Notes: a model not told the origin generated them from the sequence alone. DNA of 64,000 bases from Nicotiana tabacum (GCF_000715075.1 NC_134095.1:58834419-58898418); one strand, 5' to 3'; positions 1 to 13,039 are shown, numbered from the stretch's first letter. Numbers and translations: made by a program.

Positions 1-545
1 TACGATGAAGCTTGCAGTATTTTGGATCGCCAACTTTACCAATTTCCTCAGGCCTTTGTAATTCAGGGAGATCAATAACTTTCTTGGCCAACAATTCATC
101 AAGGATTGTGGGTACGTCTGAATTTGAAAATTGATAAACCTTCACCTCTAATTCCTTCAAGGTGGGACGATGTTTATCCTCTAGACAATAGATCCTCTTA
201 GTATATGGCTTAGAGTAGTATAACGAACTTTGTGATGGTCCGCCATATTAAACTCTGAAGGTGTTTGTTATCATGCCTTGCAATTGTTTGACAGATAATG
301 CCAAAATCGAATTGGATAGCTTTTTCTTTTGAATGCTGAACTTGAAAATAGATTCCTAATAGCCATTTATTGCAAGGTAAAGACTGGTCAATGAGGAGGG
401 ATGTAGCTCGACTCTCCAGGTGCATAGGCCACCAATTTTTTTCAAGAGTTGAGCGATTTGAAGGTCTTTGTCTTCAAGACTTCTATAGTCTATTCCATCA
501 TGGCAAACTTTTCATCCATGTTAGTTGTGTCAGTCATTAAGGAGT
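1..545 (-). pseudogene. Ty3/gypsy gag fragment, decayed
   Basis: Read on the minus strand, three blocks typical of gag from Solanaceae gypsy elements appear in order: an N-terminal helix with TNMDEKFAMME (about 530-495), GPSQSSLYYSKPYTKRI (about 245-195), and RPTLKELEVKVY followed by VIDLPELQRPEEIG and DPKYCKLHR (about 178-1). The last block normally precedes a degenerate zinc-binding segment, and the fragment runs off the window there. A stop codon follows FAMME and the frame shifts between blocks, so this is not functional. In relatives, the stretch between KPYTKRI and RPTLKEL holds the capsid domain of roughly 200 residues; here it is nearly absent, which suggests an internal deletion. Assignment rests on recalled family motifs. 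Confidence 0.72.
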
Positions 546-865
546 TGACTTTTGTTGAAACTGGAGAATCCACCAAATCATAAAACTCACCAAGGTTGGA
601 GGTTGTTTGAGAAAGTTAGACAAATAGTAAGAATGGAGTGTTGCCCCCAAAGATTGCGGTTGCAGACGTCATGTGAGATCTGTTGTTCTTTGCCATCTCC
701 AAGGAGCCGAATTATTCGAATCCATCTAAGCCACTATCCTTGAACTTGCTTTGAGTGATTGGGCCAACATGACATAGCTCCGTGGATGCGGCAGCAGTAG
801 CATCTTTGCATGAAATATCACAATTGCGGAAAGGCAGAATTGGTCCCAGTGAGCATGCCAAAATT
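546..865 (-). other. 5' leader of the gypsy fragment, with primer-site-like motif
   Basis: This non-coding stretch lies between the decayed gag and the LTR. Next to the LTR end (841-865) the minus strand reads TTTTGGCATGCTCACTGGG, a sequence usually found just downstream of the 5' LTR in this gypsy group and in the primer-binding-site position. I cannot name the matching tRNA. No gene is visible. Confidence 0.5.
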
Positions 866-1614
866 TGTTCGCAACAAATTTTTTTACTACGGAAAATAAA
901 CTGAAACAAAAGTAATATGAAGAAAAAAATATTTTATTGATGAATATTTGTGAGTAAAATTCTATGTATCCTTTGATTCTCCTCTATAAAATTCTCCGTG
1001 ATTCGAGGATTTGAGAAACGTCTTTATCGAATGTAGGACTATGCAGACCTCCTTGTGATGTATTTGATTGCCAAGAAAGTCGAGCAACACTTTGTTGTTT
1101 CGGTTTGATCTTCAGGAAGAACTCCTTTGACCGCTCTTTTGTTGAAGAACTATGCACTTGATGATCGATCTCTCTGTTTGCGGATGCTTTCACCAATTGC
1201 GAAATTCTTTTCTCCAACTCTGAATGTCCCAGAGAGTTATGTAACCCCTCTATTTAATATTGTAGAGGATGGATAGAATAGTTACATAGGAAATCTCTTT
1301 CTTGATTTTGATTGGCTCATGTGAGTCATCAAACTTATCTCATAAGCTATGTGGTAAGCTTGCTTGTGATTGGCTTACACACTTGGCAACTCTTGATTGG
1401 TCATTGTTTTGGACTGGGACCACATTATTTCACATGTGGCATCATCTTGTTGACTTTGAGTTTGATTGGATATGTCATGTCACTTGACACACGACATGGG
1501 TCTGGGCCTTAATTATTTAATACAAAAGTCCAAATTAATTATTTAACCCAAATAAAACTAAGATTCAATCCAAATTTTGTATGGAAAAAACTTAATAAAT
1601 TTTATATGACTACA
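866..1614 (-). repeat. LTR of a minus-strand gypsy element (5' LTR)
   Basis: On the minus strand the block opens TGTAGTCATATAAAATT and closes GTTGCGAACA, giving TGT...ACA ends. It is followed immediately by the leader and gag, so it is the 5' LTR. The inner end is well placed by the leader junction. The outer end (1614, possibly 1617) is less certain because the partner LTR is outside the window and no TSD can be tested. Confidence 0.62.
1248..1262 (-). promoter_or_regulatory. TATA-like box in the gypsy LTR
   Basis: The minus strand reads ATATTAAATAGAGGGG in the middle of the LTR. This is a TATA-like box followed by about 350 bp of R/U5-type sequence and then the primer-site region. Placement and orientation fit the LTR promoter; no transcript evidence is available. 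Confidence 0.4.
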
Positions 1615-1748
1615 TCAACCCTTTTGAAAGATTCCTTTTAACATCTCGGTGCGGCGCAAGTTAGACTTTTATTATATTTGGTTTGCTGAATATACTTCAT
1701 TCACTTACACAATTTACTATTTTTTAGTATATTATTTTTATTAAAAGA
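1615..1748. other. short unassigned stretch between elements
   Basis: AT-rich sequence between the gypsy LTR and the left TSD of the large nested element. It was contiguous with 20370 onward before that insertion. No gene or RNA signal is visible. Confidence 0.5.
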
Positions 1749-2968
1749 TGACGTGTCACGACCCAATTTCCCCTTCGTTGGGTTACGTGATGGCACCTAG
1801 TCTTAAGGACTAGGTAAGCTTAATATTTATGGAATAACAATAATAAATAATAACATCTATAATTCTTCTGGAATGAATCCTTTATACAATGAGCATATTC
1901 CCAAAACCCGGTAATACAAGTCATAAGCTCAACTACCATTTCTATATAAACTATTCGGAAAAAAGTGAAAACAGTTGAATACAAGTAAGAAGGTGACTCC
2001 GAAGCCTGCAAACGCGGCAGCAGGTTTACCTTGAGTCTCCTCAACAATGATCCACACAGCTACTAATGATCGATACCTGGGACCTGCACAACAAAAATGT
2101 GCAGAAGAGTAGCATGAGCACACCACGGCGGTGCCCAGTAAGTATCAAGACTAACCTTGATGGAGTAGTAACGAAGAACAGTCAAGACACCTACCGGTCT
2201 AGCAAACTGTATAAATATAAGCATAGGAACAACGGAACATGATGTATATTAAGACTACACGATATGGCTAACAATACAACAATCACAAAAAGGGAAGAAA
2301 ACAACAAGTAATAGCAGAAATACCATAATAATGACATAGAAGATCAAGCGAAATCACAAACCCAAGTCCTAGATCAAAAATACAGTAAAGGTAAGCAATA
2401 ACGCAGAACCTATGACAGTGTTCTCATCAAGTCTTAGCCAACAAACTCCACGAAGTACCGAACCTTGGAAAAACTTACAGCTCACGGGGCCCAATACATG
2501 AACCCTAATACTTGGAATCATGTTCCCTCATCACACCTCATGGTTACGTTGACAACTCACTTGCTAATTAGAGCTACTCTCACATATATGACAAGTAAAC
2601 GAGGGTGTACATCTATACTCAGCAATATCAGGAGAACTTCATATCCAATGGGAGTGTTCAACTACGTGTATGCTTGTGCAAGTGCTCTAACATAGTTCCT
2701 ACCAGCTAATAAGCAAAAGGAAAAGAACGTACAGCACGTAAGATGTTTTCTCACAACTTTCATGAGATAAAACTCATACAGGTAAAACAAAATATCAAAT
2801 AGCAAGAATGCCCCCAAGCCATCACAAATAATCGCAATCAATCTCTGACATTGCCCACCTTGTCTCGTCACATGTACAACAATAATATAGTGAGTGCCCG
2901 CCTTGTTTCTCCATATGTGCATTATAATGTTCCCACCTTTTCTTGCCACATGCGCAACCCACATATAA

Positions 2969-2970
<2 letters not shown>

Positions 2971-3038
<68 letters not shown>
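2971..3038. repeat. (AT)n microsatellite, about 34 units
   Basis: An uninterrupted AT dinucleotide run inside the 3' LTR. The matching position in the 5' LTR (about 18095-18103) has only four or five units, so the array expanded after the element inserted. Confidence 0.95.
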
Positions 3039-3040
<2 letters not shown>

Positions 3041-3149
3041 TGCCTTGTCATGCCGCATGTGAAATATATCAATAGTAGCAATAACACAGCAGAACCTCAT
3101 GCAATCCTATAACAACAACCGCATGGCAGAAACCTCTTGCACCAACATA

Positions 3150-3548
3150 ACCAGCACAACAACGACGACGGCATTAATACAAAATACAACGAGTGAATCT
3201 ACTCCAAAACATTAAATCACAAGGAAACGGTAGAACCAGTCACAAGGAAAAACCACGGTAAGGAAATGAAAGGCATAAAGGGAACAGTTCAACGAGAGGG
3301 AAAACTAACATGTGGTAACGATCCCACAATATACAAGTCAATAACAACACAACCAGCACAACAACAACGACGACAGTAAAACAAAATACAACGAGTGAAT
3401 CCACTCCCAAACTTTAAATCACAAGGAAACAGTAGAACCAGTCACAAGGAATAACCACAATAAGGAAATGAAAGGCATAAAGGGAACAGTCCAACGAGAG
3501 GGAAAACTAACATGTGGTAACGATCCCACAATATACAAGTCAATAACA
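3150..3548. repeat. tandem duplication, about 200 bp unit, two copies
   Basis: Copy one (3150-3351) and copy two (3352-3548) both begin ACCAGCACAACAAC and run through CGAGAGGGAAAACTAACATG to ATACAAGTCAATAACAA, with a few differences. The partner LTR has the unit once (about 18212-18400). Confidence 0.85.
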
Positions 3549-4562
3549 AGGAAATCAACACGAGTTCAATAGTTCCAAATAAAGGCAAGTCAACGAAGAT
3601 ATAGGTTATCTAAACTTCCTTTTTTTTAAGGTTAGAAAGTTAATAGAATATTTGACAATTCAATTAAGGAAAGGTGATCTTAGCTTCACTTAAGACTAGA
3701 CAACTATATGAGGGATGATAATAAATCTCAAATAACACAGGCAGTTATGAAAAGGTAGCATGACAATAAAAGAGACGAAATTCTTCAGTTAAATCAAATA
3801 GGATGACAATTAGCCAATAAGAGTGAATTATGAAGCAATTAATTCCAATTAAGCATGTAGAGACGGAACTAATAAGCAGGAACTCAGTCATATAGAGAAT
3901 AACTCCATACATAATGAATATAAGAACCTAAGAACCCTAAAAGGCCAATTCCCTACAAATAAGTCCGAGTATGCACTCATCACCTCATGTACACAAACTA
4001 CAATCAATACATAAGACTCAAATCCTAAGGGGAAGTCCCCCACACAAGGTTAGGCAAGATACTTACCTCAGAGACGACAAACTGATACTCTAAAATGCAC
4101 TCGGGTGAAAAAGACCTCCTGACGGCTCAAATCTAACCAAATTAACTTCAAAGCATAAACAAAATACATAAGAGACTATTCCGGAACATAAAATCTCAAC
4201 TTTTAACAAAGTCCAAAAACCGGTCAAAAAGTTGACCCTTGGTTCTGCACCTCGGAACCCGACAAATTTTACAAAATCCGAATACCCATCCCAATATGAG
4301 TTCAACCATACAAAATTATCAAATTCCGACACCATTTGGTCCCTCAAATCATGATTTTTTTATTTTAGGAAATTTTCTTCAAAAACCCACATTTCCCTCA
4401 ACCTAAAACACAAATTAAAAGATAAAAATGTAGATAGATTCATGGAATATGTTAGATTCTAGGTGAAGAACACTTACCCAATCGATTTGCTTGAAAAAAC
4501 CCAAAAGAAGCTCCCAAATCCGAAGTTAAAAACTTAAAATATGAAGAAAATGGCTAACCCTC

Positions 4563-4840
4563 GATATAAAAAGATTCTGTGAGGACTTCTGCATCTACGG
4601 TCAAGAAACCGCATCTGCGGGACCGCATTTGCAAGAAAAAGTTCGCATCTGCGAACTTTGGCTACTTGGCCTGGGACTGCATCTGTGGAAATTCAACCGC
4701 ACTAGCGGCACCACAGGAGCGAAAAGTGGAGCCGCAGAAACGAGAAATTACCCAAGCCTTCATGACCACAGAAGCGGTTGGGCTCACGCAGAAGTGGATC
4801 CGCACCTGAGCTCCAAGGTCACCGCTGCGGAAACACCAGA
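4563..4840 (-). promoter_or_regulatory. CpG-rich short-palindrome cluster beside a TATA-like box in LTR
   Basis: Interspersed motifs of the type CCGCATNTGCGG and CGCAGAAGCGG recur about every 20-40 bp, against an AT-rich background. The partner LTR keeps the cluster (about 19435-19690). An AT box (GATATAAAAAG on the plus strand) lies at 4563-4573. In element orientation the cluster is just upstream of it, as expected for a U3 promoter region, but the canonical TATA reading points the other way, so orientation is uncertain. Confidence 0.45.
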
Positions 4841-5517
4841 ACCAGACCTATTCCAAAACCATGCAAAACATCTAAAACTCGTCTGAAACAAATCGAGGCT
4901 ACTGGGACCCCTTCTAAACACACAAATAAGTTCTATAACAAAAAATGGACCTGCTCTAGGCCTCAAATTATATCAAACAACACCGGAAATACGCATAGCG
5001 CCAAGAATCGAACTATGAGCTTCCAAATCTTCCAACTTTGAAAAACTCGTGTCGAACCCAATCAAATCAACTTGGAATGACGCCAAATTTTGCAGACAAG
5101 TTCAAAATGATATAACGGAGTTGCTCTAACTCTTAGAATCACATTCTGACCTCGATATCACAAAAGTCAACTATGGGTCAAACTTCAACTTTTCCAACTT
5201 TTACCGAAACGCCACATTTTAACCTATAGACCTCCAAATCCGAATCCGGACGCATGCTTAAGATTCAAATCAAAATACCAAGCTGGTGAAATCACCCAAA
5301 ACCCATTCCGGAGCCGTTTACTTAAAAGTCCAATTCCGGTCAAATTTTCACCGCTTAAGCTTCACAAACTAGATTTCTTCTCTCAATTCGACTCTGAATT
5401 ATTCGTTAACTGAATTCAACCATGCATGCAAGTCTATATCCATATTATGAAGCTGTTCCAGATCTTAAGCCGCTGAATGAAGCTTAAATTCCCAAAAAGA
5501 TCGGCCAGGTCGAAACA

Positions 5518-5530
5518 TCCTCCCCCTTTT
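5518..5530 (-). promoter_or_regulatory. polypurine tract of the outer element
   Basis: The minus strand reads AAAAGGGGGAGGA directly before the LTR start. This is the plus-strand primer site expected at the 3' end of a gypsy interior and it fixes the orientation of the element. Confidence 0.88.
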
Positions 5531-6205
5531 AAAACCAACGCTTGTCCTCGAACGTGCCAAGATTCGCCTCAAAGTCCTCAAGTTGCTGAATGCACACTTC
5601 CAACATACACTTGCGGGTGATCCCACGTCACCTCAATCCACATAAACCTGACGACACCATCTCAACCATAATTTTAGCCTTTCTAGCAATACCCAATAAG
5701 ACTTAGAGCTAGAATTCTCACCTTCCATCCATTTCCAAAAGACTCGATCATAAATTCACATCCGATATCAGTCTCAACTAGCTGCATCAACTCATGCCAA
5801 CACCCATAGAGTACAACCACACAACATGACATATTACACCTAGGCCCACAGGAACATATTTGATCATAATATTCGCCCGAAATCAAATCTGACACCGGCC
5901 ATATGCCTCATATTCAATAGGAACCCGTTTCAAACCTCCATAACACTGACGATAATACAAGAACCACGAAAACCTCATAACTAACACCCGAACCAACAAG
6001 CCCTACCACAAACAACATTGGGCATACACCCCGCAAAGCTAAAATTTAAGATCACAAAATGAAAATGACTGGATATGTAAAGAGAAACACATAAAGGAAC
6101 ATCCACAAGCCCGATAGGAAAACTTTTCTATCAGTACTAACCTACAAAGCAGTATAAAAAGAAAGAATTAAAGCATATAAACAAATAACAAGGATCTAAT
6201 ATTGA
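5531..6205 (-). other. 3' interior remnant of the outer element
   Basis: Non-coding interior between the polypurine tract and the nested insertion. The first 30 bp (GTCCTCGAACG region) match the usual 3' interior of this family; further on I recognise nothing. No integrase or RT motif is present in any frame I could follow. Confidence 0.6.
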
Positions 6206-6210
6206 TATAA

Positions 6211-8173
6211 TGTTACACCCCATATTTTCATACTTATAAGTACGCCATAAGTAAATTGATGAAGGTTTGGAAATGAGATATTACATCCCGCATTTTTCGT
6301 ACGTTAAAGTGTCGTCGCAAGTTAAATGACGTATGTTCGGGAATGTGGTTATTCTATGATTATAAGAACTATGTTATTTCAAAGAAGTGATGATTAAATT
6401 CATGAAGGTGAGAGGGTAAGCAAATCGAAGAAAATGAATTTCGACGAAGTTTGACAATTTAGGATAAAAACGGTCCAAACTATAATACCCCATATTTATA
6501 GACTAGTACCATTCAAGGTACCATATGACCATGATAGTAAAGTGTATATAGTATGCTAAAAGTGAGTAGTATTTTAAGTAATTTGAGATAATTCTTAATT
6601 ATGTGGATAATTAATTAATGGAGGAAATTAACAAGTTAAGTAAGGATTAATGGGTGATTAATTAAAATATTGGATAATGCCTAAAGAGCCTCATGTGGCA
6701 GCCCAAGGACACCTTGATGATGAGTCTTAAATCACAAGACTAGGTGGCATGTGTTAGGAAAGTTTGAAATTCTCTCTAATTCACTTAAAGAGATTGAATA
6801 TCTCTATTATATGAAGATGAAGGATTCAGCCAATTCATATAAGAATCTATATGGTAGTAACGTGGTTTTCTTGAGGCAAAAATTCAAACGAAACTTCTTA
6901 GCATAATAGCAACGGGATTTTACGATTCTAATGGAGTACAGTGCAATCTTTCTCAAGAATATTATACGGATTTTCCCCTGCTTCGATCCGCCATTACGTG
7001 TTGGCACAATTGACATGTGTTAGAGAGATTATCAAGAAAATCGGCTCAGGTATGTTAAGGCTATCCTTTCTTTCTTTTGGCATGATCCGTACGATACAAA
7101 CGAAACGAGTAAATTTACAATTTCCATACATGACTCTATTCATAGAAATATTAGAGATGCTTATGTTCTTAAATTCCCATATGTTTTATTATTCTATCAT
7201 CTGTTCATGGGTCTCAAAAATACGTAAGTTGGTAAAGTTTATTTCATGATATTAATTAGAGGCATAATGATCTTATGACGTACCGAGAGATTTTATTAAC
7301 GTATTTCATATGCATTTCATGCATTTATACATGTACATTGACCCATGACTAGATGGCGTTATATATGTGTATATTATATGTATATGGGATATGGAAAAAG
7401 GTTATGGCGTTATATACGCACCACCACCTGATCAGCTGATATAGGTTGATGATTTTGCCCACAATGGCTGAGATGATATGATGGGATGCCCTCAGAGGCT
7501 TGATGATATTATGATTTGCCCACAGTGGCCAAGATGATATGATGGGATGCCCTTAGAGGCTTGATGATGATATATGAACACATAAACCCATGCATGGTAT
7601 GACATTTATATGCATATGCATGACATTATTAAAAAAAGAAATGATTTACAGAGTTATGCAAACGTACATGTCGAGTCTTTTACTCCATGTTTCTCTCATG
7701 TCTATTATTTACTGATTATCATTCCTTACATACTTGATACATTATTTGTACTGACATCCCTTTTGCCTGGGATGCTACGTTTCATGCCCGCAGGTCCCGA
7801 TAGACAAGTTGAGAGCCCTCCAAGTAGGTCATCAGCTCAGCGGAAGATGTTGGTGCGCTCCATTACTTTGGAGTTGCTTGTTTGCTTAGTATGATTTGGA
7901 TGTGTATTATTAGATGCTTGTAGACACATGTCATGTAAGTAAAAGATTGTACGGCCTTGTCGGTATATGTTCAGTGTACGAGTGGTTATTTTGGCCTTAC
8001 AGGCCCGTATGTCTTATGTATAAGCGGGTTTCACATGTTGTATTTTACTTATCTCACGGAAACCTTCCAGCTCAGTTATCCATAATAGTATGACATGAAA
8101 AGATACATTATGTTGGTACTCGGTTGAGTAAAGTGCTGGTGCCCATCGTGGCCCATCTGTTTGGGTCGTGACA
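6211..8173 (+). repeat. 5' LTR of the inner element
   Basis: 1963 bp. Compared with the 3' LTR it lacks about 47 bp near 6765 (the GTGGCTAGGTCATTATC segment present at about 13608). Two tandem-like copies of a GCCCACAGTGGC/GATGATATGATGGGATGCCC segment occur at about 7455-7570. It ends exactly three bases before the primer site. Confidence 0.92.
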
Positions 8174-8176
8174 AAG

Positions 8177-8188
8177 TGGTATCAGAGC
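8177..8188 (+). promoter_or_regulatory. primer-binding site, initiator tRNA-Met type
   Basis: TGGTATCAGAGC, the standard complement of the 3' end of plant initiator tRNA-Met, three bases after the LTR end. Confidence 0.95.
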
Positions 8189-11100
8189 AATTCTGTCCTA
8201 AGGAGTCTATAAGCCGTGTCTAGTAGAGTCTTGTTTATGGGTGTGTTGTGCACCACACTTATAAGCAGGAGGCTACAGGGCATTGAGGATTGTCACTCTT
8301 TCTTCTTACTCTAGATCGTGCAGTAGAGCTCAGTTGTAAGAACTTACCTTCCTAAACTCTATCTTATTCATAATATGACGATGCCTATATCTAGAGAGAC
8401 GGCTGGTAAGGGATTGAATATGGTTGTGGAAGAATTGAGTCAGAGGAACTCAATTTTGCATCATGATTATGATGAGTAAATGTAAGGTCTCCAGCAGAAC
8501 ATGTGGATACTAAGACATGTAAGGTTCTTGATAAGGATCCCTAAGGCAAGAATATTTATCCACTCTTATGGTAAAAAGGAATAAGAGTTTCAGAAGATAG
8601 ATACAAGTTTCAACAAGTAAAAGTAGCAAGGTAAGAAGGGTACAAGGTACCCAGTTAATGAAGATTAATAATATTTATGATTCAAGCAAAGAAATATAAG
8701 TATTTTGAGTTACCTTAAATTATAACAAAGGTATGTACAATTGACCACACTCATCTCAGTTATGCTCCATGGGAGCCAACAGATATAGTTAAGAGAAGGA
8801 TAGGATATCAGGGTTTAGTTGGGGTTAATGTAACCCAAAATGTTGGATGGATTTTTTTTGTATTAGTTAACATTTCTGAAGGATATTGCAAATGTGCTAA
8901 TAAATCTCCTTGTGAGACACCCAGATGGTACACTCTAAAATAGTGCAGCTAGATATGAGTACTACAAAGATAGGCATTAGAAGCCTTGAAAGGGATTAAT
9001 ATTATCTTAGTGTGGCTCCCGTCCCTAGTAAAGAAAGAATGTTAGGCAACCCGATGAGCAAGTAGATAGAGCAAGAGGAGCTAAAAGAAAAAGAATACAA
9101 CAACAACAACAACAACAACAACAACGACCCAGTATAATCCCACAAGTGGGGTCTGGGGAGGGTAATATGTACGCAGACCTTACCCCTACCCCGAAGAGTA
9201 GAGAGGCTGTTTCCAGGAGACCCTCGGCTCAAAAAAAGCAACAGGAGCCGATATATTAGTACCATAAGAAATGCATAATAAAATAACATAACATAAAATA
9301 ACAACAATATAAGAGATATGAAATACAGAATATGAAATACGAAATAGATGGCTGGTATAGTAAAACTAGCAGGTAAAGCCCTGCATCAATAGACGACCAA
9401 TGACACTCTTAGTCTAACTCCTAACTGGCTAGTCTCACTCTATTGTACTGTAGAAATATTCACACTTTCCCCTAACCTACAACCTTAATGCTCGACCTCC
9501 ATAATGTTAAAATTTTCAAAATAAAGTGATAGACAGAAATGTTAACAAGAAATAAGAAGAGAGTTAATAAAGCATTTTGAGTAAGATATGATGCATGGAT
9601 GACAACGGTAGAAAAAATAACAGTATTACTGAGTATATAGTCAAGTGATAGAAAAGACAAGAGAAGTCGGGCCTTAAGACAACAAAAGAGTATAAGCCAT
9701 AAAGTCATGTCCTCATTACAAGAAATAAGTTCATGACTCCAACACGACTACCGGAAGGTAGAGTTAAACCCCAGAGTAAAAAAATTAGTATAGATTGGTG
9801 AACAAGATAAACTAAACATGAATTAGGGACAGAGTGATTTGATAACAGTCAGCATCATGCAAATTTTAGATTGCATTTTCGTGATAATAGAATGGACAAC
9901 AGAAGAAGATTCATGAGAAATTCAGAGAATGGTCATTCACGAAGACACTTCCCTAAAGCAAGCAATGTGAGCAAAGTTAAGCTTAAGGTACTGTATGTGC
10001 TAATTACACTAGGTGTCTCCCTCGGGAGTAAGGAATTTTGTTATACTTGGTACAGAAGGATTACCGTGAGATGAGTAAGGGTCATTGATGATATGAAAAG
10101 ACGCCTAATAGGAAGAGGTAAAACATCTATAGGTAGCTCGTCGTAGCACTAAATCTTAGTACTCCCCTAAAGGGGGGAATATGGAGTGATGTGGCATTAA
10201 ATCAGAATTAAGTGGTTCTAGTAAAAATGAAATGGTAAAGGAAGAATGCGATGAAGATAAGAAAGAGATGAGATTACACTTATTCAAATCCTACAGATAT
10301 GCTACGATTCCAGAACATTATGCAAACGCGATGTCAAGGAGATGAAGTAAGGGTTCCTGTCCGAGATATTATTGATAATTAAGGAGCCAGTGCGAGATGT
10401 AAGTTAAGACAAAGGAAATAATCCAAGAAAGATTTTGCGGAATATTGATATGATAATGGGCCAACGAGTAGTTAGTAGTTGATTCAGGAAGAGCTTTGTT
10501 ATGGCTAGTCAAGAGGATACAGACAAGTCAGCAGATCGTGCAAGATAAATATAGTAAAATCCAATATAGTGAATTCAGCCCTACAGTTATGACATTGTAA
10601 TACTTGAGAAATATTCAAATAGGAGTTGGGGTAGTTAAAGGTACCATATGAGTGTTACAAAAATAAAAGATAGTTCCACTGGGAAGACAGTCAAAACTTC
10701 AGTTCAGAAGCAACCATACGAGCAGATGAATGTGGAGGTAAGTCACTAAGGATAATTACAAGTGAGCACGAACATCAAAAATTCTATCGGGAATACGATA
10801 TAATAAGCTCGCATCTTTACAAGAGTCAGAGGATCCTCCCTAATTACTACAATAAAAGACTAGCCGAGGAAGTAAGGAAGAAGGCTCCAACCTAAGCTCA
10901 GTGACCTAAGGAGGAAATGGTCTTATAACAACAGTCTCACAACAATATTGTATGCACTCCATAAGAAAATGTCACCTACCGTGGCTAATGAACACGAAGT
11001 AAAATCAGAAGTAATATTCAAGATCATATGAGTTGTATGGAATTCCAGTATATGTGGGCACTAAGGTAAGCTAAGCTAAGTATGCACGAAGCAAGAGGGC

Positions 11101-13039
11101 AGAAAGACGAGGAAAAATAATTGCTTACATTTAAAGAAAGCTGAGAAGGAACGAAAAGAATTATTCGATTAATGACCTAGGGTACGTTATGAACGCACTT
11201 AAGAGTTTGGAGTTTTATACATGCATCATATATGTTGACAATCATACAGACGTAGAAGACTCTAGTATAAGTAAAAAGAAATAATTAAGCCCAGGGCATG
11301 GATCATAGCGTCCATAAGGGCTAAAGTAATAACTAATACCATGAGTCACAGATCAAAAGATAGCTTAAGCCTACATAAAGGCTGATCAGAAAAAAGAGGA
11401 AACTAAAGAGTTACATTAATAAAGTAAATCAGGAATCTGATTATTGGACCCATAAAATTATAGACCTCGTGATTGGGAACATTGCAGAATCACTCTTAAT
11501 GTCTGAGGTATAGAGAGATAGTACAGTAGCCATATACTATTACTGATCTACGATAGAGTTAGTTAGAAAAGTACCAGCCTCATAAGAAGTCAATATGAAA
11601 CTCTCACCGGATGGTGTATGCACCAGAGTGCAAGTATTATAATAGAGCTTCAAGTCATGGATGTGAATTATACCTATGTGAAAGGGAGGTCATGTAAGAG
11701 ATAAAAGATGTGATGCGAGACTTTAAGGTAAGTAAGGTAAAGGTGAACAACGTACGAGATACTCAAGTACAGAAGGTTGTGAATAGTCCATACTTAGGAT
11801 AGAAGGCTAGAAGCGTTGGGATTCAGTATCCAGGAAGGATAGCGGTGTCATTAGTAGCATGTCTTCCCGCCTATGGTTTCTAGGTATCGAGAAGCCTGAT
11901 TAAGAGAGTAAAGAAGAGTTAGAAACAATGTGATATCTCGCTTGATATTCCAGAATGACATAAGGAAATATATGATGCAAGCAGGTCGAAAGTTTGCGAG
12001 TAATAAAAATAGATATGTGTAGGTCGCAAGCTATTGTATGTTGAAGCGACAAGGTTCTATAAGGCAGGAGTAAAGATAAGAAAGGGTGAGTGAGAAGGTG
12101 ACGAGAATGGATAAGTCCTCGGGATTAATCCCATGAGAATAAGAGAGTTGATAATTTCTCTAATTTATAGAAAGCTCAGTATAACCTGAATGACCTCAAA
12201 GAAGTCTAAGACTAGTAGCATTTAGAAGAGATGGAATGCTGCCCTGGTAGTAGAATAAGGGTGTAATTGTGATAGATAAAGGATGATGTTTGGGCCTTCG
12301 ATTGAGTAATAATTTAATGAATTGTATAGGATTAAAATACCCACATAAGGTAAACCACATTGGGATGCTATGAAAAACGGTTATGGAAGCATAGTATCGT
12401 ATCACCCCAGGTGGATTAGGAAAATCACTTCAAATGTTCCAACATGCAACGTGAGCTCTAGCGGCAGTGTTGCATATGAAGGTCAAGTTATCAATTGTAG
12501 ATTGCAGATCAACATTAAGGTGAATCAACAATGGATGGACAAACGTCACAAATTATGAAATGATATTAGGCCACCATTCTCAAGATGAACAGTAATGAGG
12601 AAGCATTAAAGGACTACCGAGATGCAGTAAAGTCACACGGATGGATAACCGGGCCTATGAAATAAGATATAGCGATAGTCGTAAGTTCAACAAAGTACCA
12701 AGCAAAGAACTTCAGTATACCTATAGATGCCAGAGGGACATCTTGTCAAACTCTGTATATGTTTACAAAGTAAGGCCTATAGATTAGCTAAAAGCTAAAG
12801 GAAAAAGGAGAAAAGAGTCGCATAGACGCACTTACAAAGTCAGAGTCGTACATGCCGCATGATAAAAGGTAGCAATAATTACAAGATTGAAGATTCTGAC
12901 CAAAGGGGGGAATGCCCTGGCCTTTGGAGTTATTAGCAGAACAGTTGCCTAAATGGCAAGAAGAGTATTAAAGTATTCGCAAGAGCTACGGGTTATGAGA
13001 ATGATAAATGCTCACTCAACATTCGAGTACGAAAGTTCC
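8189..13039 (+). other. non-coding interior of the inner element
   Basis: About 4.85 kb. The first 200 bp resemble the usual gypsy leader (CACCACACTTATAAGCAGG, then GAGCTCAGTTGTAAG). A short ATG frame begins near 8376 but stops by 8478. The rest is purine-rich with stops in all frames. Two internal copies of the polypurine motif AAAGGGGGGAAT occur at 10169-10180 and 12902-12912. Apart from the SINE fragment, no gene or RNA is recognisable. Confidence 0.75.
9098..9248 (-). mobile_element. TS-family SINE fragment
   Basis: On the minus strand the block reads GAGCCGAGGGTCTCCTGGAA, then GGTAAGGTCTGCGTACATAT, CCCCAGACCCCACTTGTGGG and TATACTGGG, and ends in about nine TTG units. These are hallmarks of the Solanaceae TS SINE 3' body and its (TTG)n tail. 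The tRNA-related 5' part is missing, so it is 5'-truncated. I could not identify a convincing TSD. Confidence 0.88.

Larger units (their letters stand above)
1754..5517 (-). repeat. 3' LTR of the outer element
   Basis: About 3.76 kb. The minus strand opens TGTTTCGACC (a mutated TGTAACGACCC, as in the partner) directly after a purine tract and ends GGGTCGTGACA. It carries two expansions absent from the partner: an AT microsatellite and a tandem duplication of about 200 bp, so these arose after insertion. Several short reading frames occur, but none resembles a protein. Confidence 0.88.

Noticed and set aside
2662..3100. Long overlapping reading frames with a Tyr-Ile repeat on both strands
   Set aside because: They are produced by the AT microsatellite inside the LTR; the partner LTR lacks the repeat and there is no family motif.
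9098..9125. CRISPR-like or satellite repeat made of CAA units
   Set aside because: It is the complement of the (TTG)n tail of the SINE.
9002..9307. 101-codon minus-strand frame with a Leu run
   Set aside because: It spans the TS SINE and its TTG tail; translation of the repeat explains the leucines.
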